DNA from: Pseudomonadota bacterium
Lineage (GTDB): Bacteria > Pseudomonadota > Alphaproteobacteria > Rhizobiales > Devosiaceae
DNA length: 12,998 nucleotides
Assembly (NCBI GenBank): GCA_023387585.1
Contig: JAEWHZ010000324.1
Location: forward strand, 1-12,998
Direction of reading: 5' to 3'
Shown piece by piece: positions 1 to 6,782 of this stretch (position 1 is the stretch's first letter; each line of letters starts with the position of its first letter). The position numbers and the translations under genes are program-made. The notes beneath the pieces are model-generated. The model saw nothing but the letters and a program-made list of their open reading frames with translations, searched no databases and was not told the origin of the DNA.

Positions 1-1298
1 ACATCCTGATGATCGCCGTGCCCGCCTCGGTCGCCTTCATCACCGAGCCGCTGGCCGGGCTGATCGACATCACCGTCATCGGCCGGCTCGGCGATGCCAG
101 CCTGCTCGGCGGGCTGGTGCTCGGCGCGCTGGTGTTCGATTTCGTCTTCTCGCTCGCCTATTTCCTGCGCATCGGCACCGCCGGGCTGGTGGCGCAATCG
201 GTCGGGGCGCGCGACCCCGATGACGGCCTGCTGCACCTGATGCGCGCTTTGTGCCTCGCGGTAATCATCGGCATCGGCCTGATCGCGCTCGGCTCGCCCA
301 TCCTCATGTTCTCCGAATGGGCGCTCGGGCCCGAACCGGCGGTCGCCGCGGCCCTCGGCACCTATTTCATGATCCGCATCTGGTCGGCGCCGTTCTCGCT
401 GATCAATTACAGCCTGCTCGGCTGGTTCTACGGCCGCGCCGCCGCCACCACCGGCATGGCGCTGCAATTCGTCATCCATGGCGTCAATATCTGCCTGTCG
501 CTGCTGCTGGTGTTCGGGCTCGGCTGGGACGTCGCCGGCAATGCGCTGGCGACGGTGATCGGCAATGCCAGCGCCGCCATCATCGGGCTGGTGCTGGTGC
601 TGCGCCATTACGGCGCCCTGCCGGGCCTTGCCGGCCGCGTCAGCCTCACAGCGCTGCTCGACCGCTTCGCGCTCAAGCGCATGTTCGGGCTCAGCCGCGA
701 CCTGATGATCCGCTCCATGGCGCTGATGAGCGCCTATGGCTATTTCGCCGCCCAGGGCTCGCGCATGGGCGAGGTGACGCTGTCGGCCAATGCCGTACTG
801 CTCAACCTGTTGATGATCATCGGCTTCTTCCTCGACGGCATCGCCCAGGCCGCCGAACAGCTCACCGGCAAGGCGGTCGGCGCCAATTGGCGTCCGGCCT
901 TTGACCGGGCCTATGGGCTGAGCTTCGTTTGGGGCGCCGTCATCGCCGTCCTGCTCGGGCTCGGCTGGTATTTCGCCGGCCCGGCGGTGATCGGCATTAT
1001 GACCACCAACGAGGCGGTGCGGGCCGAGGCGCTGGCCTATCTGCCCGTCGCCGCCCTGTGTGCCATCACCTTCATGCCGGCCTTCGTCTATGACGGCATT
1101 CTGGTCGGCGCGACGCTCAACGCGGTCATGCGCAACGGCATGGTGATGTCGCTCTTCGTCTTCCTCGGCGCCGCTCTGGCCTTCCAGCCGATCTTCGGCA
1201 ATGCTGGCCTGTGGCTGGCGCTGCACGCGTGGTTCCTGGCCCGCGGCGTTTTCTACTGGTGGGCCCTCCGGCGCCGCCGCGCCGGGCTGTTCGGGTGA
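1..1298 (+). CDS. MATE family efflux transporter (5' partial)
   Basis: Inner-membrane multidrug and toxin extrusion antiporter that exports drugs or metabolites in exchange for Na+ or H+; the substrate cannot be read from sequence. The protein is a run of hydrophobic helices typical of the DinF/NorM superfamily. The first visible residues include a segment ending in VIGRLGDASLLGG, the conserved region around TM1 (family pattern VDTAVVGRLG...LGG). An ATG lies at 9, but the frame is open to the window edge and MATE proteins normally have an N-terminal segment before this motif, so the true start is probably upstream. About 430 residues are visible, near the family's usual 440-460. The stop is TGA at 1296-1298, followed by an Arg-rich C-terminus. 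No operon partner is visible on this strand. Family assignment is firm; the subfamily is inferred. Confidence 0.88.
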   Translation, partial: ILMIAVPASVAFITEPLAGLIDITVIGRLGDASLLGGLVLGALVFDFVFSLAYFLRIGTAGLVAQSVGARDPDDGLLHLMRALCLAVIIGIGLIALGSPILMFSEWALGPEPAVAAALGTYFMIRIWSAPFSLINYSLLGWFYGRAAATTGMALQFVIHGVNICLSLLLVFGLGWDVAGNALATVIGNASAAIIGLVLVLRHYGALPGLAGRVSLTALLDRFALKRMFGLSRDLMIRSMALMSAYGYFAAQGSRMGEVTLSANAVLLNLLMIIGFFLDGIAQAAEQLTGKAVGANWRPAFDRAYGLSFVWGAVIAVLLGLGWYFAGPAVIGIMTTNEAVRAEALAYLPVAALCAITFMPAFVYDGILVGATLNAVMRNGMVMSLFVFLGAALAFQPIFGNAGLWLALHAWFLARGVFYWWALRRRRAGLFG

Positions 1299-1485
1299 TG
1301 CGGAAATAGACTGGCTGAGGCAGGGGGGCCTATGAAGAGCCGATTCGCTGTCGAGCGCCGGCCGAGGCGGCCGATGCCGCGACGGTGGCGGTGAACATCT
1401 GGACCGAGACCAGCCTGCTGCACCCGGAGTTGTTCACGCTCCATATCCGCAACAGCCTCGAACGGGCCAAGCAGTTGCGCATGGG
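1299..1485. other. Intergenic gap with possible gene remnant
   Basis: This gap lies between the MATE stop and the pyrD stop. A plus-strand frame is open from 1319 to a TAA at 1487-1489 that overlaps the pyrD stop codon. Its last 33 or so residues (from about 1391; for example NIWTETSLLHPELF and LERAKQLRMG) read like the end of a real protein, but I cannot name the family. A GC-rich hairpin sits inside it (CGGCCG at 1359-1364, AGG loop, CGGCCG at 1368-1373) with no T-tract after it. The first part of the gap shows no promoter or ribosome site that I would defend. Confidence 0.4.
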
Positions 1486-1489
1486 CTAA
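1319..1489 (+). pseudogene. Unidentified short coding fragment (possible gene remnant)
   Basis: An open frame of about 56 codons follows an in-frame TGA at 1316-1318 and ends with TAA at 1487-1489. It has no ATG; only GTG codons at 1385 and 1391 could start it, and neither has a clear ribosome site. The C-terminal half has balanced, protein-like composition: Trp, Asn, His and Ile, an amphipathic ending with LERAKQLRMG, and few of the Arg/Pro-rich runs typical of out-of-frame GC-rich DNA. An ATG at 1332 in another frame gives a 20-codon Arg-rich peptide that stops at 1393; this looks spurious. The fragment could be the decayed 3' end of a lost gene or the product of a short real gene. I do not recognise the family. 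Confidence 0.25.
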
Positions 1490-2607
1490 CCAGTGGTTGC
1501 GCCGTCCAGCCGTCCCTCGGCCCAGTCCGCCGTGCGCCGCCCGACGATCCCGCCGATCGTGCCCGCTCCGGCCGCGCGCACCGCGTCCACCAGCCCGGCC
1601 TTGATGCGCGTGAGCAATCCCGGCCCGTCATAGGCCAGCGCCGTATAGAGCTGGATCGCGTCGGCCCCGGCCTCGAATTTGGCCAGCGCCGTTTCGGGCG
1701 AGTGTACCCCGCCGACGCCGATGATCGGCAGCGTGCCGACGCGCTGGCGCATCTGCGCCAACCGCCGCGTCGACAGCGCGAACAGCGGCGCGCCCGACAA
1801 TCCGCCGGTCTCGGTGGCGTGGTCGAGCCCCGTCACCCCCTCGCGCCCCAGCGTGGTATTGGAAACGATCAGCCCGTCGAGATCGGTGGCCAGAACCACG
1901 CGCGCGATGCCGTCGAGCCCGCTCTCGTCGAGGTCCGGGGCGATCTTGAGCAGCACCGGCACCCGCGTCCTCGCCCGGGCGCGCGCCGCCAGCACCTCGC
2001 CCAGTAGCCGTTTCAGCGCCTCGTCGGCCTGCAGATTGCGCAGTCCCGGCGTATTGGGCGAGGAGATGTTGATTGTCAGATAGTCGGCATGGTCGGCAAA
2101 GATCTCGACGCCGGCGACATAGTCGGCGACGAAATCGGCGCTATCCTTGTTGGCGCCGATATTGACGCCGAGCAGCCCCGGCACGCGTACGCCGTCGAGC
2201 CGTTGCAGCGCCCGTGCGTGTCCGTCATTGTTGAAGCCCATGCGGTTGATCACCGCCTGGGCTTCCTTCAGGCGGAACAGGCGCGGCCTGGCATTGCCCT
2301 GCTGCGGGCGCGGCGTCAGCGTGCCGACCTCGACCAGGCCGAAGCCCAGGGCGGCCAGCGCGCGCGGCGCCTCGGCATTCTTGTCGAAGCCGGCGGCCAT
2401 GCCGATCGGATTGGTGAAGCTCAGCCCGCAGATCTCGCCGGCGAGTTCGGGCGGGTCGGGTTCGTCCTGCTCCGGCACCAGCCCTAGGCTGAGCGCCATC
2501 ACGGTCGCCCGATGCGCCAGCTCGGGATCGAGATGCGCCAGCGCCTCGCGTCCGAAGGCCTCCACCGGGCCGAAGCGCAAAAGGCCCGAAAGCGGCGACA
2601 GGATCAT
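1486..2607 (-). CDS. pyrD: Dihydroorotate dehydrogenase (quinone), class 2
   Basis: Oxidises dihydroorotate to orotate, the fourth step of de novo pyrimidine synthesis, passing electrons through FMN to membrane quinone. The 373-residue protein has the class 2 layout: an N-terminal membrane-associating segment (about residues 1-45) and then a TIM barrel. Motifs seen: NPIGMAAGFDKN (66-77), NRMGFNN (121-127), GVNIGANKDS (147-156), INISSPNTPGLR (179-190) with Ser183 aligned to the class 2 catalytic base (Ser175 in E. coli), GLIVSNTT, and the phosphate-binding GVGGVHSPE near the end. ATG at 2607 is chosen because it overlaps the upstream DUF952 stop as ATGA, the usual sign of translational coupling. 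A TTG at 2619 would add only four residues. The gene ends tail to tail with the fragment at 1319-1489. Confidence 0.96.
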   Translation of the reverse strand: MILSPLSGLLRFGPVEAFGREALAHLDPELAHRATVMALSLGLVPEQDEPDPPELAGEICGLSFTNPIGMAAGFDKNAEAPRALAALGFGLVEVGTLTPRPQQGNARPRLFRLKEAQAVINRMGFNNDGHARALQRLDGVRVPGLLGVNIGANKDSADFVADYVAGVEIFADHADYLTINISSPNTPGLRNLQADEALKRLLGEVLAARARARTRVPVLLKIAPDLDESGLDGIARVVLATDLDGLIVSNTTLGREGVTGLDHATETGGLSGAPLFALSTRRLAQMRQRVGTLPIIGVGGVHSPETALAKFEAGADAIQLYTALAYDGPGLLTRIKAGLVDAVRAAGAGTIGGIVGRRTADWAEGRLDGATTG

Positions 2608-2963
2608 GCTTTGGCCCAATCCGGCAAGGCGGCGCCGCCATCGGTTCCGACCGAAAGCGGCGCGCTGTGGATGATAGCCGCGAGCGGGAGCGGTGCATAA
2701 AGATGCGGGAACAGATCGCCGCCGCGCGACTTTTCCCAGCGCAGGTTTCCAGCCACCGCCCGGGCATCGACGCCGAGCAGCACCAGGTCCGGCTGGCCGG
2801 CGAAATGGCGCCGAATCGTCTCGTGCAATTGCGCGGCGGTCGAGAAATGCATGTAGCCGTCGGCATCGTCCACCGGCATTCCGAGATAGCCCGCATCGCT
2901 GCGCGCGGTCTCGAAATTCCTGGCTGTCGCGACCTTGAAGATCAGGCTCTGGGCATCCGGCAT
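2604..2963 (-). CDS. DUF952 domain-containing protein
   Basis: A small cytoplasmic protein of 119 residues, the usual size for DUF952 (about 110-120). Conserved family features are visible: an N-terminal IFKVATARNFETAR strand-helix unit, DGYMHFSTAAQL (family pattern GFIHCS..EQ) near residue 40, FAGQPDLVLLGVD in the middle, and RWE...FPHLYAPLPLAAI near the C-terminus. Biochemical function is unknown; the fold is thought to be ADP-ribosyltransferase-like, which I cite as family knowledge and cannot test here. It starts with ATG at 2961-2963; the upstream sequence has only a weak AGG-type ribosome site. It overlaps pyrD by four bases, so the two are co-translated. A shared transcript with pyrD does not prove a role in pyrimidine metabolism. 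Confidence 0.9.
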   Translation of the reverse strand: MPDAQSLIFKVATARNFETARSDAGYLGMPVDDADGYMHFSTAAQLHETIRRHFAGQPDLVLLGVDARAVAGNLRWEKSRGGDLFPHLYAPLPLAAIIHSAPLSVGTDGGAALPDWAKA

Positions 2964-3005
2964 GGTGGCGCGAACCTAGTCAGGAGCCTCGAGTGGAGCA
3001 AGGGC

Positions 3006-3034
3006 TTTACGCCACGCAATGCAGCGTATAGGAT
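3006..3034 (+). promoter_or_regulatory. Candidate sigma-70 promoter for S24 regulator
   Basis: TTTACG at 3006-3011 and TAGGAT at 3029-3034 are separated by 17 bases; each matches the consensus at four of six positions. The segment 3027-3060 is conspicuously AT-rich compared with its surroundings. Transcription would begin near 3041, inside a set of CCTTTC direct repeats. This is a pattern match only. Confidence 0.3.
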
Positions 3035-3041
3035 TATTTAC

Positions 3042-3077
3042 CCTTTCTAAGATAGTTTTCCTTTCGGGGCACCTTTC
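3042..3077 (+). repeat. Three CCTTTC direct repeats before the repressor gene
   Basis: CCTTTC occurs at 3042-3047, 3060-3065 and 3072-3077, the last two followed by G. The copies lie between the candidate promoter and the ATG at 3084 of an S24-type repressor gene. Such repeats could be binding sites for autoregulation. Their 18- and 12-base spacing is not an exact helical period, so this is tentative. Confidence 0.3.
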
Positions 3078-3083
3078 GAGCCG

Positions 3084-3728
3084 ATGCTGTCACACGCCGC
3101 CATCTGGACCGGGATCGATTCCATTGCACGCCGGCACGGGCTGAGCGTGTCGGGGCTGGCGCGACTTGCCGGGCTCGATGCCACCGCCTTCAACCCCTCC
3201 AAGCGCACCAGCAAGGACGGCCGCGAGCGCTGGCCCTCGACCGAAAGCCTCGCCAAGATCCTCGAGGCCACCAACGAGACCTTCGAGGATTTCCTCTCCG
3301 GCACCGGATCCTACATGCTGCGCGGACACGGCGGGACGTCGAACGCCACCGTGCCGCTGCTCGGCCTGGCCCAGGCCGGCGCCGGCGGCTTTTTCGACAG
3401 CGCCGGCTTTCCAGCCGGGCAGGGTTGGGACGAGATCGCCCTGCCGGCCCCGACCGATCAGGGTATCTATGCCCTCGAAGTGCAGGGCGATTCCATGGAG
3501 CCGGTCTATCGCGAGGGCGATCGCATCGTCGTCGCGCCCACCGAGCAGGTGCGCCGCGGCGACCGCATCGTGGTGCGCACGCGCGACGGCGAGGTGATGG
3601 CCAAGGTGCTGGCGCGCCAGACCGCGACGCAGGTGGAGCTGCATTCGATCAACCCCGCCTATCCCCCGCGCATCCTCGACCTGCGCGACATCGAATGGAT
3701 GGCCCGCATCATCTGGGCCAGCCAATAG
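3084..3728 (+). CDS. S24/LexA-like HTH transcriptional repressor
   Basis: A 214-residue DNA-binding regulator related to phage CI/C2 repressors and LexA. The N-terminal domain (about 1-72) carries an XRE-like helix-turn-helix, with LSVSGLARLAGLDATAFN (20-37) as recognition region, followed by PSTESLAKILEAT. The C-terminal peptidase S24 domain (about 88-205) has the self-cleavage apparatus: an Ala98-Gly99 cleavage site in LAQAGAGG, Ser137 in GDSMEP, and Lys174 in VMAKVL. All catalytic parts are present, so RecA-stimulated or other autocleavage is chemically possible. The chosen ATG has no good ribosome site; GGGG at 3066-3069 is too far away. No phage genes adjoin it, so it looks like a resident chromosomal regulator. 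Target genes are unknown. It ends three bases before the convergent lysine-tRNA synthetase stop. Confidence 0.9.
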   Translation: MLSHAAIWTGIDSIARRHGLSVSGLARLAGLDATAFNPSKRTSKDGRERWPSTESLAKILEATNETFEDFLSGTGSYMLRGHGGTSNATVPLLGLAQAGAGGFFDSAGFPAGQGWDEIALPAPTDQGIYALEVQGDSMEPVYREGDRIVVAPTEQVRRGDRIVVRTRDGEVMAKVLARQTATQVELHSINPAYPPRILDLRDIEWMARIIWASQ

Positions 3729-3731
3729 CTT

Positions 3732-5342
3732 CTAGCGCAGCCCGGCGCCGGAAAGCGCCTTGGCGATCAGCGCCCGCGTCTCGGCGACCCCGTAAAGCGC
3801 GACGAAGGAGCCGAAGCGCGGCCCCTGGTCGGCGCCGAGCAGCACCTGGTAGAGCGCCTGGAACCAGTCGCGCAGCGGCTCGAAGCCATGCGCCTTGCCG
3901 ATCTCGTAGGTGAGGGTCTGCAACGCCTCGGCATCGGTCGACCCCTCGAATGCGGCGAGCTGGGCGGCAAAATCGGCCAGCGCCGCGCGCTCGATATCGG
4001 TGGGGGCGCGGAACTGCTTGGTCGGGCGCACCCGGTCGATGAAATAGCGCACCGCATAGCCGGCCAGCCGGTCGAGCTCGGGCTGCGTCTGCGGCGTCGC
4101 GCCCGGAACCCGGCGCGCGATGAACCCCCACAGCACATCCTTGTCCTCGGCATTGGAGGCCGACACCAGGTTGAGCAGCAGCGCGAAGCTGATCGGCACG
4201 CTCGCCGCCGGAGGATGGCCGGCATGGATGTGGAAGGCCGGGTTCTCCAGCCGCTGTGCCGCATCCTGCGTCTGGTAGGCGGCGACATGCTGGTAATATT
4301 CGTCGACCGCGCGCGGGATGACGTCGAAATGCAGGCGCTTGGCCGCCCGCGGCTTCTGGAACATATAATTGGCGAGGCTCTCCGGGCTGGCATAGGCCAG
4401 CCATTCGTCGATGGTCAGCCCGTTGCCCTTCGACTTCGAGATCTTCTGGCCCTGGTCGTCGAGGAACAATTCGTAGACGTAATGCTCCGGCGCCACGCCG
4501 CCGAGAATCTCGCAGATGCGGTCATAGATCGGCGCATTGGTCTGGTGGTCCTTGCCGAACATCTCGAAATCGACGCCGAGCGCGGCCCAGCGCATGCCGA
4601 AATCCGGCTTCCATTGCAGCTTGCAGTGCCCGCCCGTCACCGGCAGCGTGGTTTCGGTGCCGTCCTCGTCCTTGAAGGTTACGGTGCCGGCCCTGGCGTC
4701 GACGTCGAGCATCGGCACATAGAGCACACGCCCCGTGGTCGGCGAGATCGGCAGGAATGGCGAATAGGTCGCCTGCCGCTCCGCGCCGAGCGTGGGAAGC
4801 ATCACCTTCATGATGTCGTCATAACGCTCGGCGGCGCGCAGCAGCACCGCGTCGAACCTGCCCGCACGGTAATATTCGGTGGCGCTGGCGAATTCGTAGT
4901 CGAACCCGAACGTGTCGAGGAAGCGGCGCAGCATGGCGTTGTTATGATCGCCGAAGCTGGCGAATTCGTTGGTCCACGGGTCCGGAACCGCGGTCAGGGG
5001 GCGCTGCAGGAACGGCTCGAGAAACGCCCGGTCCGGCACGTTCTCCGGAATCTTGCGCATGCCGTCGAGGTCGTCGGAAAAGCAGATCAGCCGCGTCGGC
5101 ACTTCGTCGCGCGTCAGGAGGCGAAAGGCGGTGCGCACCATGGTCGTGCGCGCCACCTCGCCGAAGGTGCCGATATGCGGCAGGCCTGAGGGACCGTATC
5201 CCGTCTCGAACAGCGCTTCGGATTTCTTCAGCCGCTCCAGGCGCCTCACGATCTTGCGTGCCTCCTCGAACGGCCAGGCGCGGGCGATCTGGGCGGGTTC
5301 GAACAGGTCGGGATCGAGCGGGGCGAGCTTGGGGGCGGTCAC
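3732..5342 (-). CDS. lysK: Class I lysyl-tRNA synthetase
   Basis: Charges tRNA-Lys with lysine in the cytoplasm. This is the class I (archaeal/alphaproteobacterial) form, unrelated to the class II LysS of E. coli. The 536-residue length fits the family. The Rossmann-fold signatures are clear: PHIGT at 55-59 (the HIGH motif, within SGLPHIGTFGEVART) and KISKS at 300-304 (the KMSKS loop, within DDQGQKISKSKGNGL). FSDDLDGMRKIPEN (89-102) and DHQTNAPIYDRICEILGG (265-282) are further family blocks. The start is GTG at 5340-5342; no better ATG lies upstream and the ribosome site is weak. A possible -35 (TTGACG, minus strand, 5413-5408) lies upstream but its -10 is poor. The gene stands alone, converging on the S24 repressor and diverging from the TerB-like gene. 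No second LysRS is visible in this window. Confidence 0.96.
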   Translation of the reverse strand: MTAPKLAPLDPDLFEPAQIARAWPFEEARKIVRRLERLKKSEALFETGYGPSGLPHIGTFGEVARTTMVRTAFRLLTRDEVPTRLICFSDDLDGMRKIPENVPDRAFLEPFLQRPLTAVPDPWTNEFASFGDHNNAMLRRFLDTFGFDYEFASATEYYRAGRFDAVLLRAAERYDDIMKVMLPTLGAERQATYSPFLPISPTTGRVLYVPMLDVDARAGTVTFKDEDGTETTLPVTGGHCKLQWKPDFGMRWAALGVDFEMFGKDHQTNAPIYDRICEILGGVAPEHYVYELFLDDQGQKISKSKGNGLTIDEWLAYASPESLANYMFQKPRAAKRLHFDVIPRAVDEYYQHVAAYQTQDAAQRLENPAFHIHAGHPPAASVPISFALLLNLVSASNAEDKDVLWGFIARRVPGATPQTQPELDRLAGYAVRYFIDRVRPTKQFRAPTDIERAALADFAAQLAAFEGSTDAEALQTLTYEIGKAHGFEPLRDWFQALYQVLLGADQGPRFGSFVALYGVAETRALIAKALSGAGLR

Positions 5343-5481
5343 GGCAGGGCCTTATGGCGGACGGGCAGGGGAAATGCCGAAGCTCTGTGGCATCCGCTTG
5401 GGCGTTGCGTCAATGCCGCCCTTGCCGCACGCGCCGCTCCGCTCTAGCTGTTGAGGATCGCAATCGCAGGGACCGCAGGCC

Positions 5482-5907
5482 ATGAACCAAGCCACCAACA
5501 TTGCCGCCCAGGATGCATTGATCGAGCTGATGGTGGTCGCCGCCTCCTCCGACATGCTGATGAGCCGGAACGAGCTGGCGCGTATCGAGGGGCTGGTCGG
5601 CCGCCTGCCGGTGTTCGAAGGTTTCGACATGGCGCGCTTGCCCGCCGTCGCCAGCCGCTGCGCCGACAAGATCAACGGCGCCACCGGCCTCGACCGGCTG
5701 ATCGAGGAAGCGATCGACACCATCCCCGAGCGCCTGCATGACACCGCCTATGCGCTGATCGTCGATGTGGTGGCGCTCGACCTGCAGGCGAGCCAGGAAG
5801 AGTTGCGGTTCCTCGAAATGGTGCGCGACAGCATGGCGCTCGACCGGCTGACCACCGCCGCCATCGAGACCGCCGCCCGGGCCCGTCATCGGCGGTTGTC
5901 TCAATAA
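5482..5907 (+). CDS. TerB-like (tellurite resistance TerB family) protein
   Basis: A 141-residue, all-helical, acidic, soluble protein that fits the TerB fold (family length about 140-150). Visible features are an N-terminal helix QDALIELMVVAASSDMLMSRNELARIEGLVG, then a second half with TAYALIVDVVALDLQASQEELRFLEMVRDSMAL. This two-fold pattern of D/E-rich turns after hydrophobic helices is characteristic of TerB domains, which bind divalent metal. No other ter genes are nearby, so tellurite resistance should not be assumed; stand-alone TerB proteins in this group have no settled role. ATG at 5482 is preferred, although the ribosome site (GGGACCGCAGG just upstream) is imperfect. Its 3' end overlaps the convergent solute-binding protein gene by seven bases. 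Confidence 0.82.
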   Translation: MNQATNIAAQDALIELMVVAASSDMLMSRNELARIEGLVGRLPVFEGFDMARLPAVASRCADKINGATGLDRLIEEAIDTIPERLHDTAYALIVDVVALDLQASQEELRFLEMVRDSMALDRLTTAAIETAARARHRRLSQ

Positions 5908-6740
5908 AATCCGACGGGAAACCAGCGCAGATAGAGCTCATCGAGCGAGCCGCTTTCCTTGAGCCGCACCAGCGCCCAGTCGATCGCCTGGCGCACCGCG
6001 TCCTGCCCCGCCGGCACGGCGATCGCCAGCCCTTCGCCGAACAGTTCGGGCCGGAAATAGGCTTCGCCCACGAAGATGCAGCACGCCGGGCTGTCGTTGA
6101 GCCAGAACGAGGCGCGCATCGCGTCCCCGAAGAACAGGTCGGCCTCCCCGTCGCGAACCGCTTCGAGCGCGTCGATCTCGTCTGGCAGATCGACGCGCGT
6201 CGCCTGCGGCAGGTAGCGCTCGACGAACAGCGCATGCGTCGAACCGGTCCGCACCGCGATATGCGTGCCCGGCGGCAGCGCCAGCGGGTCGAACCCGTCC
6301 GCGGCACCGCGCGGCCCGACGAAACGGCCGGGCAAAGCGAGATAGATGGAAGAAAAATCGAAGCGCTCGCCGTTTTCCGGCGTCATGGCGATGCCGGCGA
6401 TCAGCGCGTCGCCCTGATTGTCCGCCAGCGCGTCCACCGCCTGGTCCCAGGGCCAGGCCTGCAGCGTGCACGGCACCTGCACCTCGGCACAGATGCGCCG
6501 CGCTAGGTCGATGTTGAAGCCGATCAGCTCGCCCGTGGTGTCGCGGAAGTTGAACGGCGGAAAGTCGGGCGTCGTCAGGAAGCGTATCGCCGGAACGGCG
6601 CTGAGCTCAGGCAGGATTTCGCGCGCGCTCGGATCGAAATGATTGGGCAGCGCCTCGGCGCCGGCCATGGTCGGGCCGAGCGCGACAAGCGCGATGAGGA
6701 CCAGCGATCGGACGACAGAAGGAAACGGGCGCACGGCCAC
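5901..6740 (-). CDS. Family 3 extracellular solute-binding protein
   Basis: A 279-residue periplasmic binding protein of the amino-acid ABC transporter type (SBP family 3). It has a classical Sec signal peptide: positive N-terminus, a hydrophobic stretch at about 9-24, and a likely cleavage after AGA at 28. The mature domain begins with a strand like RFLTTPDFPPFNF and the signature GELIGFNIDLARRICAEV (about 70-87), followed by AWPWDQAVDAL, ALIAGIAMTPENGERFDFSS and the second-lobe block VRTGSTHALFVERYLP. It contains four cysteines in the mature part (CAEVQVPC and ACC), possibly disulfides. No permease or ATPase gene adjoins, so it is an orphan receptor here. The start is GTG at 6740, with a second GTG at 6734; an in-frame TAA just upstream rules out a longer form. 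Transcription could continue from metZ, 42 bp upstream. Ligand unknown. Confidence 0.88.
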   Translation of the reverse strand: MAVRPFPSVVRSLVLIALVALGPTMAGAEALPNHFDPSAREILPELSAVPAIRFLTTPDFPPFNFRDTTGELIGFNIDLARRICAEVQVPCTLQAWPWDQAVDALADNQGDALIAGIAMTPENGERFDFSSIYLALPGRFVGPRGAADGFDPLALPPGTHIAVRTGSTHALFVERYLPQATRVDLPDEIDALEAVRDGEADLFFGDAMRASFWLNDSPACCIFVGEAYFRPELFGEGLAIAVPAGQDAVRQAIDWALVRLKESGSLDELYLRWFPVGFY

Positions 6741-6747
6741 GGCTTAT

Positions 6748-6764
6748 GGCGCAATTTGTGCGCC
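6748..6764 (-). repeat. Short inverted repeat between metZ and binding-protein gene
   Basis: GGCGCA at 6748-6753 and TGCGCC at 6759-6764 form a perfect 6-bp inverted repeat around a five-base loop. It lies in the 42-bp spacer between the metZ stop and the downstream GTG start. There is no T-tract on either strand, so it is a weak terminator at best; it could also be a small operator or attenuate read-through. Confidence 0.35.
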
Positions 6765-6782
6765 TTGGCGAGCGTTCAGCGC

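Noticed and set aside
1359..1373. CGGCCG-AGG-CGGCCG hairpin as terminator of the MATE gene
   Set aside because: There is no T-tract after it, and such short GC hairpins are expected by chance in this composition.
2608..2619. TTG start of pyrD at 2619
   Set aside because: The ATG at 2607 overlaps the DUF952 stop as ATGA and gives the usual pyrD N-terminus.
3888..5189. 433-codon open frame on the plus strand opposite lysK
   Set aside because: It is the antisense shadow of a clear class I lysyl-tRNA synthetase and is rich in Arg/Ala/Gly/His without any recognisable domain.
5482..5907. Tellurite resistance locus
   Set aside because: Only a lone TerB-like gene is present; TerC, TerD or TerA partners are absent, so resistance cannot be claimed.
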